Counted from the first letter of the stretch, positions 36,492 to 45,028 are shown. The stretch: 64,000 bases of DNA from Sinomicrobium oceani (GCF_900119185.1 NZ_FPJE01000002.1:139988-203987), one strand, 5' to 3'. The notes: a model not told the origin generated them from the letters alone. Made by a program: numbers and translations.

Positions 36492-36689
36492 ATGAAAAAA
36501 TTACAAAGTTTAAAAGGCTCTACAGTCTTAAGTAAAGATGAACAAAAATCTATTTATGGAAGTAGTGGTAGTATGGAGTGCGTTCCCGCAGCTCACATAT
36601 GTCATCATGAGTATCTTCCATGTTGTGAAGGTTTAATATGTATTCCCACTGAGAACGGAGATAGGTGTCTGAATCCGGATTGGGATTGA
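36492..36689 (+). CDS. Leader-peptide precursor with an inhibitor-cystine-knot (knottin-like) core
   Basis: The product has 65 residues. The N-terminus MKKLQSLKGSTVLSKDEQKS resembles the leaders of Bacteroidota ribosomal natural-product precursors (the GG-leader types). The cleavage region here is IYGSSGS rather than a clean GG. The remaining 38 residues have six cysteines at positions 30, 37, 44, 45, 50 and 59, giving C-x6-C-x6-CC-x4-C-x8-C. That is the classical inhibitor cystine knot spacing, and the segment PCCEGLIC is typical of such toxins. A secreted, disulfide-rich antimicrobial or signalling peptide is likely. No exporter (C39-peptidase ABC) is in the window. The surrounding 36.2-36.8 kb is AT-rich. 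The cysteine pattern is seen; the fold and role are inferred. Confidence 0.7.
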   Translation: MKKLQSLKGSTVLSKDEQKSIYGSSGSMECVPAAHICHHEYLPCCEGLICIPTENGDRCLNPDWD

Positions 36690-36877
36690 TTGAACGTAAG
36701 TACTTTTTTTAAAATCTCTTAGAAATTATATTCTCAAGATATGTCAAGCCCAATATAAACTTTATAGGCCTGACTGACAACCTGGGGAAGTTCCCCTCCT
36801 CCTGTTTACCTTATTTCTGTGTTATCGATTTTAACGGGACATTTTTTGTTTGAATGTGGCGGCGTAATCGTGAGTGT

Positions 36878-38149
36878 CAGGGCAAACGCATTAAAAAAAT
36901 ATAACCCCACATGGGTTTAAAATGGATGTAAATTCGTAAAAAAACACTACTTTTCTTCTTGCTTTTCATTGTGAATTTTTGTATATTATTCTGATTATCA
37001 GAAAACTATATACTTTGAAAAACGCAAACAAACTAAAGACCATATTCGGTCAAATTACCGACTTTAGGCGCCCTCACAGACAACTTTACGACTTAGAAAC
37101 CATCCTCCTTATCGGAATAATTTCAGTGATTGGTGGAGCAGAATCCTGGAATGATATGGAAGACTATGCTTACGCAAAAGAAGATTTCCTGCGTAGTTTC
37201 CTTGATTTACCCAACGGCATCCCGTCCCATGATACCTTTAACCGGGTCTTGTCCAATATTGACAGTGAACAATTTGAACGGTGTTTTATCCAATGGGTGC
37301 ATACCTTGGCAGCACTACAACCCAGAGAAGTCATTGCCATAGATGGGAAAACGATCAAGGGTGCCAAAGCCCGTGGAGGAAAATCCCCTGTTCATATGGT
37401 CAGTGCCTGGGCCAATGAAAACAATCTTGTTTTAGGACAGGTTAGAGTCAATGAAAAGTCCAATGAAATTACCGCTATCCCCAAACTGCTGGAGGTGCTC
37501 TCTTTAGAAGATACCGTAGTAACCATTGATGCTATGGGCTGTCAAAGTGAGATTGCCAAAGAAATCACCAGCAGAGAAGCAGACTATATTTTAGCCGTCA
37601 AAGAAAACCAACCCCAACTTCAGGAAGATATAGAAGATGAATTTCGCTTTAGTAAACAGATAGAAAAACACCTCTGGGAAGATTTGGGGCACGGCAGGAT
37701 AGAAACCAGGGTATGCCAGGTTATTAAGGATTTTCAATTTATAACCCCGGAAATCACTAAAAAATGGGGCGGTTTAAAACAAATCATTAAAATCGAAAGT
37801 GTCCGGGAATTCAAAAACAGTGACAAGGCTAAAGAAACTACTATCCGATATTATATCACCAGCCTGGAGGCCAATGCTGCGGATTTTCAAAAAGCGATCC
37901 GTTCACATTGGGGTATTGAGAACAAACTGCATTGGACCTTGGATGTTGCCTTTTCCGAAGATGCATCCAGAAAGAGGGCCAATAATGCCGCACAGAATTT
38001 TTCCATCTTAAATAAAATTGCCCTCAACTTGCTTAAAAATGAAAAATCATCCAAAGTAGGGATTAAATCCAAGAGGAAAAAGGCGGGGTGGGATAACCAT
38101 TATCTGATTAAAGTGCTCAACTTGATGAAAACTTAATGCGTTTGCCCTG
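36878..38149 (+). mobile_element. Complete ISAs1-family insertion sequence, 1272 bp
   Basis: The left end CAGGGCAAACGCATTAA (36878-36894) and the right end TTAATGCGTTTGCCCTG (38133-38149) are perfect 17 bp inverted repeats. The element is flanked by the 10 bp direct repeat TCGTGAGTGT at 36868-36877 and 38150-38159, so the insertion is complete and recent enough to keep its target duplication. It holds one intact transposase gene. It interrupts gene-free DNA between the knottin-like gene and the TlpA pseudogene; the 280 bases to the right (38160-38438) hold no gene. Confidence 0.95.
36979..38136 (+). CDS. ISAs1-family DDE transposase
   Basis: The product is a protein of up to 385 residues. 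Candidate starts are TTG at 36979 and TTG at 37015 (LKNANKLKT); no ATG lies near. The N-terminal domain has FGQITDFRRPHRQLYDLETI, then GIPSHDTFNRVLSNID. The catalytic core shows the first Asp in VIAIDGKTIKGA, the second in VVTIDAMGCQSEIAKEI, and an acidic residue in HWTLDVAFSEDASRKR. The C-terminus has LNKIALNLLKNEKSSK. The gene fills the insertion sequence and appears intact. Confidence 0.93.
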   Translation: MYIILIIRKLYTLKNANKLKTIFGQITDFRRPHRQLYDLETILLIGIISVIGGAESWNDMEDYAYAKEDFLRSFLDLPNGIPSHDTFNRVLSNIDSEQFERCFIQWVHTLAALQPREVIAIDGKTIKGAKARGGKSPVHMVSAWANENNLVLGQVRVNEKSNEITAIPKLLEVLSLEDTVVTIDAMGCQSEIAKEITSREADYILAVKENQPQLQEDIEDEFRFSKQIEKHLWEDLGHGRIETRVCQVIKDFQFITPEITKKWGGLKQIIKIESVREFKNSDKAKETTIRYYITSLEANAADFQKAIRSHWGIENKLHWTLDVAFSEDASRKRANNAAQNFSILNKIALNLLKNEKSSKVGIKSKRKKAGWDNHYLIKVLNLMKT

Positions 38150-38438
38150 TCGTGAGTGTCTTTTAATTTCTTAATGTGGTACTTTTGTTATTGCATCTCT
38201 ATCTCCATAATGGAGATATTCACATTCTAACATTTTGATATTGGAAAGTCCTTCCACAACCATTTCAAATTACAACAAAACAAGGTGTGGGTGGTATGCG
38301 TTAATTGCTCCCACCCCAAGTACCTATCGGATAAGAAAGAGGTTGGAGTTACGAATACAAAAATGCTAACACCATATCATTTTACCACTTCAGAGTAACC
38401 CCATCCGGATTTCATCCCTGCATATTTTGTATTATGGA

Positions 38439-39626
38439 TTATTCCCCGAATACCTCTTTCAGCTTGGCATCCAGCGGTTCTTCTTCGCTGTCATACCTTC
38501 CTATAATGATCCCGTTGGGATCGATAAGGATTTTTGTCGGCAAATAGTGAATATCATAACCTTTACTTATTCCATCACCCAGGATTTTAAACCCTTCACT
38601 TCTGTCTACTTTCATCCCCCTAAGGACGTGCTTCCACACACCGATGTCGTCATCCGAGACGCTGATAATATCGAATCCCTTATCATGATATTTTTCATAA
38701 ACCTTTAATAGATGGGGATTTCCTTTGCGGCACGGTACACACCAGCTGGCCCAGAAATCGAGCAGGACATATTGCCCCCTGTAATCGGCCAGTTTTAATT
38801 CCTCGCCGTTAATATCGGTAGCGGCAAACAGCGCCGCTTTTGCCCCGGTTGATGCTTTTTTTAATTTATCAAGTTGGTTTTTTACGGAAGTCCCATAAAA
38901 TCCGTTTTGTATTTCGGGGGGCATCCGGTCGTACCAGGCCATAGTCTTTTCCAGCCCGTAACCCACAACTTTCATAGACATCAGGTAAGCAGAAACATTA
39001 TTCAGGTTCTTTTTGATATACCTATCGGTAACCGAGTCTATTTGCTCCCGGAAAGGATCCATATCCTGCTTTAACTTTTCCAACCGTACTTTGTATTTAT
39101 CTGCCGTTGCTTCATCTTTTTCTTTTAAAGCAGTGGCATATTTGCCGTTCAGTTCATTATACGATTCTGATATTGCGGAAAGTTTATCCACAAAAGGTTT
39201 AATGAGGGCTTCATATGAGCCATATTCCTTATTGAAAGCCGAGCCCGTAACTTCGGGCACCAGGCTTACATAATTATTCATTTTTCTTTCGTAACCGGCG
39301 GTATCCAGCTTCACCTCCATGGCACTTTTATCAGCCATGACTCTGGCATAATACGTTATGCCTTCCACCGGGATCATCAAATTCAATTCCCGCGGAGAAG
39401 CCAATGGTCCCTCCAGGGTGAACTTTCCGTTTTCAATTTGTGTGGAATCAAGGGTTACCGAGCTCCTTTTGTCCATATCGGTACAGGCGATCTTAACTTC
39501 CCCGTTTTATATCCCCCTGATACTTCTTTCTATAAGAAAGATATCTTCGGGAAGTTGTTTTTTGCCCGGATTACATACCATGAGGAATGTTGAGACAACA
39601 ATGCTTGACATACATATATAATTCAT
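38439..39626 (-). pseudogene. TlpA-like (DUF4369/thioredoxin) lipoprotein gene with an internal stop
   Basis: The full frame begins with ATG at 39626, encodes a signal-like N-terminus (MNYICMSSIVVSTFLMVC), and meets TAA at 39509-39511 within RSIRGI*NGEVKIACTD. The frame then continues unbroken to the stop at 38439, with a DUF4369 domain (LDSTQIENGKFTLEGPL) and a thioredoxin domain with WASWCVPC. The stop lies where family members have an ordinary residue before NG. A product could start at the ATG at 39476, but it would lack the signal peptide. The insertion sequence lies 290 bp downstream. Confidence 0.7.
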
Positions 39627-39657
39627 GGCTTAGGTATATTTATTTTTAATTTCAAAT

Positions 39658-40164
39658 TCATATCGTCAGTTTCCTGGTCTTTGTCACAGGTGGCAAACAT
39701 TGTTTCAAATCACAGGTCTGGTAATAAAGTCCTGTCTCTATTTGCTTTTCTTTTACCGGTTTGTCCACAGAAAAATAATGTACGAAAACCAGGTTTCCCT
39801 CGTAGACATAAACCCCGTCCGCAGACGGATATGCACCTGGCTTTTCCTATTCGCCTATGGGAGTTACCCCATCGGGAGCGGACAGTTTCAATTCGGCAGT
39901 AAGGTAAGGTTGGGAATCGGGGACATAGGCATAAATATGCCAGCCCTCCAAAACCCGAACCTTCATCACAACGGCCAGTTGTTTTTTGTCATTGCTCCAC
40001 ACTAATGCTGCATTTAATGACACGGGGTCCTGCAATACGGGGTCTTCTACATACATTTCCTGCGAGGTTTCCTCCACTTTCGCCGCCAGATCTGCCACCA
40101 CCGCTGTCTGGGCTATGGTTGCACTACAGCACATTAACATTACATACATCAATATAGTCCGCAT
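39658..40164 (-). pseudogene. DsbD-alpha-like exported domain gene with an internal TAG
   Basis: The frame has a signal peptide (MRTILMYVMLMCCSATIAQ) and the DsbD N-terminal pattern VLEGWHIYAYVPDSQPYL. It stops at TAG (39847-39849) after GVTPIGE, then reads on in frame: EKPGAYPSADGVYVYEGN to TYQ-like YYQTCDLKQCLPP and the stop at 39658. The sequence GE*EKPG is consistent with a Trp codon turned into TAG. CDLKQC matches the redox Cys pair region of DsbD-alpha domains. It lies between the two other broken genes of this cluster. Confidence 0.7.
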
Positions 40165-40171
40165 CTGTTGT

Positions 40172-41103
40172 TTATTTAGTGGTATCTACCATCCAATTGT
40201 AACCTGCCGCCTCGGTAAAGAACAGTTTGTCTTTGAGGGTACTGTACCAACGCTCCCATTCGGCCTGGGATTTCTCCATCCCCGTATATCGCAAGAGTAC
40301 ACGATTGGCTATTTCGGATTTTTGCGGATCGCCAAGTAAAGAGATACTGGTCTCAAAAAATGCCGGTGTATCATTGCCTATACCCAATGTCTTCAGGTCC
40401 TCGTCTACCTTTAAAGAATAAGATGCGCCGGGCTCCGAATACATAAATGGCCGGTTCTCTTTTAACCATACTTTTAAGGCTTCTGTGTTTTCAACATGTT
40501 CAGGCTTAAAGAATTCCCTCGCCGTTTACTGAACGTACTGCTCCCAATCAGGGATGGGCATGGGTCTGGATTGTGCTTTAATGATAGCCTCTTCCATTTC
40601 TGTTAATTGTTTCCCTTTTGCTTTCTTTTCCTTTAATTCCTTAAACATTTTGGCCGACTGGACATTGAGGTCTTTATAGTATTGTACGGTATGTTCAAAA
40701 GATTCCTTGTTAAGCATGCCAATGACATTGTCTATATAATCTTTAGTGGCAATGCGGTCGTTGTACTTTCTGGCAATGGGTTTTTGCCCTTTAAACTGTT
40801 TCATATAGACCACGGCATTGGCGAACACTTGTTTGGCTTCCTCGGTCATGTAGTCCGGCGAACCCGAAAATCCCCATAAAAAGAAATTACCGTGACGGCC
40901 AATGGCTACGGCACCTACATCTTTAGTATTTACGCCGCTGGAGATATATTCGGCATCGGGCGAATCCAAAAAGCCATCGCCGCGGGACACCATGCCAACT
41001 CTATAGCCCTTAGCCTCCAGGTACCCCTCTTTTTGAACCCGCCACATCGGTATTTGTTTCGGGACATTCTTCCCCGACGGATAGTGAAAAATACCTTCCG
41101 GGG
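40172..41103 (-). pseudogene. Truncated, stop-interrupted gene of unrecognised family
   Basis: The coding sequence appears abruptly at about 41103 inside the SusC fragment (frame reading FHYPSGKNVPKQIPMWRVQK). It runs through YRVGMVSRGDGFLDSPDAEY and VAIGRHGNFFLWGFSGSPDY to TAA at 40526-40528 after DWEQYVQ, then continues in the same frame (FFKPEHVENTEALKVWLKEN) to the stop at 40172. The protein looks like the C-terminal part of an exported multi-domain protein. The 5' part has been deleted and fused to the SusC N-terminus. The family is not recognised. Confidence 0.65.
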
Positions 41104-41714
41104 TAGGTCATCTCATACCCGAGGCTGGTAACAACCAGGAAATACCCGGGTTCTGCAGCCAGTGAGAAACGGCCGTCAAAGTCGGTTGTCGTCCCTCTTA
41201 CGATAAAATCGGAAGGTGCAGGATGTTGTCCGCGTGGTTGGACGTTGCTGACATACACCGTTACTCCTCCTATCGGCTCTCCGTCCGTACCGGTAACCAC
41301 GCCCTCTACCCGAATGCTTTGGGGGACCACACGAGTTTCGGAGATAGGTTCTTTTCGCCTTACGATGATGGTATTATCGAAAAAATCGTAGGTATAATTT
41401 ATGGGGGTCAGCCCCATATGAAGCAGATCGCCTGCACGGATCACTCCTTTGCGGATATTTACCGGTGGCGCCTGTCTCACCAGATCATGCCGATAAATAA
41501 ACCTGTACTCGGTCTGATTTTCGATCAGGTGGAAAATCTGCTCTACGGATAAGGTCAGATCCTTGTTAATTTTGATCCTGGCATCCTGCGAAAACCCTTT
41601 ATAGGACCCGAAACTAAATGCCACTATACAGTAACAGAATATAAATGCTTTCATGATAACTGTTAAGAATTGTCTCCCATAAGGGAGCACCTCCTTCACC
41701 CATTTATTTCTCAT
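41010..41714 (-). pseudogene. N-terminal fragment of a SusC/RagA-type TonB receptor
   Basis: The fragment has a signal peptide, an STN domain (LTLSVEQIFHLIENQTEYRF, TPINYTYDFFDNTIIVRR) and a carboxypeptidase-regulatory-like domain (VEGVVTGTDGEPIGGVTVYV, TDFDGRFSLAAEPGYFLVVT). SusC coding similarity ends near 41103 at SLGYEMT; beyond that the frame is out of register with the next gene fragment. Normal SusC proteins exceed 1000 residues, so plug and barrel are missing. The STN domain indicates a transporter that signals to FecR and the sigma factor. Confidence 0.8.
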
Positions 41715-41726
41715 AAATTTCTCGTT

Positions 41727-41815
41727 TGGTTAGTTAAATTTTATGTTAATAAGATCGAATTCGAAAAACAAAGCGACGCCCGTGGAAAAAGATGCCTGCT
41801 TCATTTCCTTTTATA
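41727..41815 (+). repeat. SusC leader sequence, paralogous to 34455-34545
   Basis: TTTGGTTAGTTAAA, GATCGAATTC and ACGCCCGTGGAAA are shared with 34455-34545 in the same order. Here the sequence lies directly upstream of the truncated SusC gene. Confidence 0.6.
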
Positions 41816-42044
41816 TTGGTATATCAAAAGACGGCTGCTTCCGGATTATTTTTAGCCATATATTCATAAGACAACCTGGCAAAAAAAGTTACTCTTTGTT
41901 CCCGGTCTTTCTTTAACAATTACAAAATATCCAAAGCCATACATTCGAAAAAAATTAGTATTTTTCACATTATTTCCTTTACATTTGTTTATAGTAATCG
42001 TTTTACTTCCCACCCGGAATCTGCCATCAATTTCACTTTCTTTG

Positions 42045-42084
42045 TTACTATGACGGAACCGGTTTACAATACCACTACGTTTTA
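42045..42084 (+). repeat. Sigma-gene leader, paralogous to 35882-35921
   Basis: TTACTATGACGGAACCG and TTTACAATACCACTAC repeat the sequence upstream of fecR. It lies about 90 bp before the sigma gene. TACATTTG at 41980-41987 fits the Bacteroidota -7 box TAnnTTTG, but no good -33 box was found. Confidence 0.55.
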
Positions 42085-42175
42085 ATAAATTTTTCTTAAT
42101 ATTGACAAAAAATTCCTGAAATCACTCCAGATCGCCATTTCATTTTTTTTAACCCTTCACTAAATACCCGAGGAT

Positions 42176-42763
42176 TTGAACACAGGTCTGCATGATAATG
42201 ATACCCTGATCTCCTTATTAAAACAGGGAGACGAAAAAGCCTATGAATACCTTATGAACAGGTATTACCGCAGGTTGTGCATTTATGCCGACAGCCTGGT
42301 CAACGACCCCCTGGCTGCGGAAGATATCGTTCAGAACGTTTTTATCCGGTTGTGGAAAAAAGGGGACTTTCTGACGGTTCGTATTTCCCTGAAAAGTTTT
42401 TTATACAAATCGGTCTATAATGAGTATATCGATCAATACCGGAAAAATGTGGCCTTGCTCAATGTAGAAAAACGGTATATCGAACATCTCAATACCCTGG
42501 TAGAATCTGAAAATACGGAGCGAAACGAGAAGCTTTTAAAACAGGTTTTCGATATTATCGAGCAGCTCCCCCCGAAGTGCAGGGAAATATTTATGTTGAG
42601 CAAAAAGAGCGGCCTTACCCACATTGAAATTTCGGAATACCTGGGTATTTCCGTCAATACTGTAGAGAACCAGATCGGTAAGGCATTTAAGATCTTGCGA
42701 AAAAATCTTACCAAAGGTTTCTATACGCTATTCCTGCTTATATACAGACTGGATAAAAACTGA
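42176..42763 (+). CDS. ECF (sigma-70 family) RNA polymerase sigma factor
   Basis: The product has 195 residues from a TTG start at 42176; the frame is closed by TAA at 42161-42163 and no ATG precedes region 2. Region 2 is seen in EKAYEYLMNRYYRRLCIYAD and AAEDIVQNVFIRLWKK, and region 4 in QLPPKCREIFMLSKKSGLTH with the helix ISEYLGISVNTVENQIGKAF. This type belongs to sigma/FecR/SusC signalling in Bacteroidota. The local SusC is broken and the nearest FecR is at 34701-35867, so its regulation may now be altered. Confidence 0.9.
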   Translation: MNTGLHDNDTLISLLKQGDEKAYEYLMNRYYRRLCIYADSLVNDPLAAEDIVQNVFIRLWKKGDFLTVRISLKSFLYKSVYNEYIDQYRKNVALLNVEKRYIEHLNTLVESENTERNEKLLKQVFDIIEQLPPKCREIFMLSKKSGLTHIEISEYLGISVNTVENQIGKAFKILRKNLTKGFYTLFLLIYRLDKN

Positions 42764-43084
42764 AAAACTGTTTGCCAAAGCGTGTTCCTATCTTAAACCG
42801 GGAGATTCCGGAATCCTTTTTTTACATGGCTCAAAAATGATGCGAAGAGGCTCATGTATTCGCGGCAAGGAACGTACAGACACCAAAGTTTCTGCGATAA
42901 TCCCGATAGTGCAGTATACAGCCCCAGGGGGTTCATGTTATAAGGAACAATAACGGTATTCCCGCTGAAGCGGAAAGCAGTGACAACATCAAAATCATGA
43001 TCGCTATAAGGTAAAATCCCGGGTATTCACCGCTATCGATATTTCCCCACAGATTCCGGAAACCGTCATAAACACACCCCTGTT
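42764..43084. other. Gene-free stretch before the minisatellite
   Basis: About 320 bases without a recognisable gene or clear signal. Confidence 0.5.
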
Positions 43085-43510
43085 TACGCCGAACCGGGTT
43101 ATGTGAACCGCAAACAGGCCTATGTTGACCGCGAACAGAGTCGTGTTGACGGTGAACAGGGTTATGTGAACCGCAAACAGGCCTATGTTGACCGCAAACA
43201 GAGTCGTGTTGACGGTGAACAGGGTTGTGTGGACGGCGAACGGGGTTATGTTAACCGCAAACAGGGTTGTATGGACGGCGAACAGGGTTATGTTAGCCGC
43301 AAACAGGGTTGTATGGACGGCAAACGGGGTTATGTTAACCGCAAACAGGGTTGTATGGACGGCAAACAGGGTTATGTGGACCGCTGACTGGGTTCTGTTG
43401 ACCGTAAACAGGGTTGTATGGACGGCTAACGGGGTTATGTTAACCGCAAACAGGGCTATGTGGACCGCTGACCGGGTGGTGTGGACGGCTTAACCGATTG
43501 GGTTAGCGGT
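43085..43510 (+). repeat. 21 bp minisatellite, about 20 imperfect units
   Basis: Units follow the pattern GGTTATGTGAACCGCAAACA with variants at a few positions (TTGACC/GGACGG, CAAACA/CGAACA). Because 21 is a multiple of three, frames stay open and spell NRKQGYV- and DGEQGCM-like heptads, but these look like by-products. The array shows higher-order alternation of two unit types. It lies downstream of the sigma gene and beyond the terminator of the cassette at 43617-45930. A coding role is not supported by a start, signal or composition. Confidence 0.85.
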
Positions 43511-43514
43511 TAAC

Positions 43515-43553
43515 AGGAAAACAAAAGCGGCGAACTGAAACCAGTTCGCCGCT
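43515..43553 (-). terminator. Strong rho-independent terminator for the lysis-like cassette
   Basis: AGCGGCGAACTG (43526-43537) pairs perfectly with CAGTTCGCCGCT (43542-43553) around the loop AAAC. On the minus strand it is followed by TTTTGTTTTCC. It lies 64 bp past the stop codon of the minus-strand gene at 43617-44177. Confidence 0.85.
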
Positions 43554-43616
43554 CACCGGGTTGCTTTAACGGCTAACCCATCCCTGTTCGGTGTCAACAC
43601 AATCCCTTAAATGGTA

Positions 43617-44177
43617 TTACCCGGACCTGTTCCCGAATAAAACCCTCAATAATTTCCCCAATGAGAAGCGCTTCCCAAGTACCCGGGCCAGGATGATAAG
43701 GACGATAACCGCTATAAAGATCAACCACCGGCCGGAGCCGGAAGTACCGGTACGTGCTGTGGTTTTGGTCCTGTATTGCACTGTTTCCCGGGTATGGGTG
43801 CTGTCGCGCTGTTGGTGTCTTTCCTGTAAGGTATGGCTATGGTGCTCATTTTGCAACGCGTCGTAAGCTACCTTACGCCGGTTGTAGATCACCACCTTTT
43901 CGGCCTGCCCGCTAAAGCCCGAATCGCGGTGATAGCTAAACCGTCCTACAGGATGGATAGCCACTGCTTCCAATTCCTGCCAGGCCTGGTGTACCTGTAC
44001 CAAAGACAAGCTGTCGAGTTGTTCTACGGACATGGCGCGGAAGTCGGTTATTCGTGCTTCCGAATGCTGTTGGATTTCGCTTTGCCGGTGGTGTCCCGAT
44101 AAATATCGGGAGGTACTGCTACAGGCCACCACACAGCAACCGGCCCACAGGATACATAGCTTTGGCAGGGTATCCAT
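43617..44177 (-). CDS. Lipoprotein with C-terminal membrane span, unimolecular-spanin-like architecture
   Basis: The product has 186 residues. A lipobox VVAC (Cys19) ends the signal peptide, residues 20-149 are hydrophilic and rich in Gln, His and Arg, and one membrane span lies at 151-168 (WLIFIAVIVLIILARVLG) followed by a basic tail. An outer-membrane lipid anchor at one end and an inner-membrane span at the other is the layout of phage u-spanins, which fuse the two membranes during lysis. No spanin family match was tested. Residues just after the lipobox (RYLSG) are encoded by a TCCCGATA/TATCGGGA palindrome (44094-44111) that recurs elsewhere. It starts 2 bp after the upstream stop codon. 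Confidence 0.7.
   Translation of the reverse strand: MDTLPKLCILWAGCCVVACSSTSRYLSGHHRQSEIQQHSEARITDFRAMSVEQLDSLSLVQVHQAWQELEAVAIHPVGRFSYHRDSGFSGQAEKVVIYNRRKVAYDALQNEHHSHTLQERHQQRDSTHTRETVQYRTKTTARTGTSGSGRWLIFIAVIVLIILARVLGKRFSLGKLLRVLFGNRSG
44094..44111. repeat. TCCCGATA/TATCGGGA palindrome within a coding sequence
   Basis: TCCCGATAAATATCGGGA is a near-perfect palindrome. Related ones lie at 46494-46528, 52192-52211 and 53559-53578. Here it falls inside the spanin-like gene and adds in-frame codons. Confidence 0.65.
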
Positions 44178-44179
44178 GA

Positions 44180-44818
44180 TTATTCCTGTACTGTGGCACG
44201 CATGGAGGATACAGGGCTCCAGGCACTTACGCCGTTCTTGTTACGTGCCCGTACCCGGAAATAATACGTCACGCCATCCTGCACCGGTGCATAGAAATTA
44301 CCACGGGAACTGGAGTTATTGCCGGCGGACAGCCATACGGGCTGCCCGTTCTCGTCCACCGTATCGGCGATCTGTTTCTCGTACTCATAGGCTTCCCGAA
44401 TGGCCGGGAAGTCCAGCAAGATCTCACCGGGCCTGCGCGAAGCGCGGATACGGGTCCATTCACAAGCGCGGGGGACATCAATCCTGCCGGGGCGGGCTAC
44501 GGGATAAAAGCCTGAACTGAGCTGTACGGAAGCCAGATCGGTACTGTTGTTGATATACGTGGCCACCCGGCGCATCATTGTCACCAGGGCTGCACGGGCC
44601 TCATCTTTTTCTTTGGTTTCCCGAAGGCTGCCCCCCGCGGCCGTAACAGCCTGCTTCTCCAGGTAATCCCGTGCTACGGGTTCGTATTCCGCAAACGGCG
44701 GGTCCAGGTCCGGAAAATTCGTATTCGTGCTCAACGCATCCAAAGTACGTGTGGCCAGTACGGCCAGTTCGCCATCCGTGAGATGGGCATAGTTCGTGAT
44801 TAATTTTGGTCGTCTCAT
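44180..44818 (-). CDS. Fibronectin type III domain protein
   Basis: The product has 212 residues without a signal peptide. The N-terminal part is helical (HLTDGELAVLATRTLDALST; DEARAALVTMMRRVATYINN). Residues from about 120 form a fibronectin III-like domain with its typical end TYYFRVRARNKNGVSAWSPV. The function is unknown. It lies between the endolysin-like gene and the spanin-like gene and is translationally linked to the latter. The palindrome AAATGTTAAACATTT lies 15 bp before its start (44833-44847). Confidence 0.75.
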   Translation of the reverse strand: MRRPKLITNYAHLTDGELAVLATRTLDALSTNTNFPDLDPPFAEYEPVARDYLEKQAVTAAGGSLRETKEKDEARAALVTMMRRVATYINNSTDLASVQLSSGFYPVARPGRIDVPRACEWTRIRASRRPGEILLDFPAIREAYEYEKQIADTVDENGQPVWLSAGNNSSSRGNFYAPVQDGVTYYFRVRARNKNGVSAWSPVSSMRATVQE

Positions 44819-44832
44819 TTTTTTAAATTTTT

Positions 44833-44847
44833 AAATGTTAAACATTT
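44833..44847. promoter_or_regulatory. AAATGTTA-centred palindrome upstream of the FN3 gene
   Basis: AAATGTT-A-AACATTT is a perfect 15 bp inverted repeat. The core AAATGTTAA recurs at 46087, 47603 and 47692 in the other control regions of this gene group. A common regulator site is possible. Confidence 0.5.
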
Positions 44848-44904
44848 GGGTTTTTAGTTGATGAGTTGGGGAGTTTTGGAGGAGGTCCTTCTTAACTCCC
44901 GAAA

Positions 44905-44980
44905 TCTTTACAAGTATGCGTCTTTGCGAGGGCTTTGCCCGTGGCAATCTCTTCAGGCTGGCAGCAACTCCCAATGGCAG
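44905..44980 (+). repeat. Copy of a TTGCGAGG...GGCAATCTC intergenic element
   Basis: GCGTCTTTGCGAGGGC and GTGGCAATCTCTTC match the widespread short interspersed pattern GTCATTGCGAGG...GGCAATCTC seen in many bacterial intergenic regions. It sits in the gap between the endolysin-like and FN3 genes. Confidence 0.45.
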
Positions 44981-45028
44981 GCGCATACCAGCTACCAGAC
45001 TGCCGACGCTTCGCTGGCAGTGACGGGG

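Noticed and set aside
43103-43387. 95-codon open frame inside the 21 bp minisatellite
   Set aside because: Open frames arise because the unit is a multiple of three; another frame (43185-43493) is equally open, and there is no signal, family or start support.
43085-43510. CRISPR array
   Set aside because: The units are contiguous 21-mers without unique spacers and there are no cas genes nearby.
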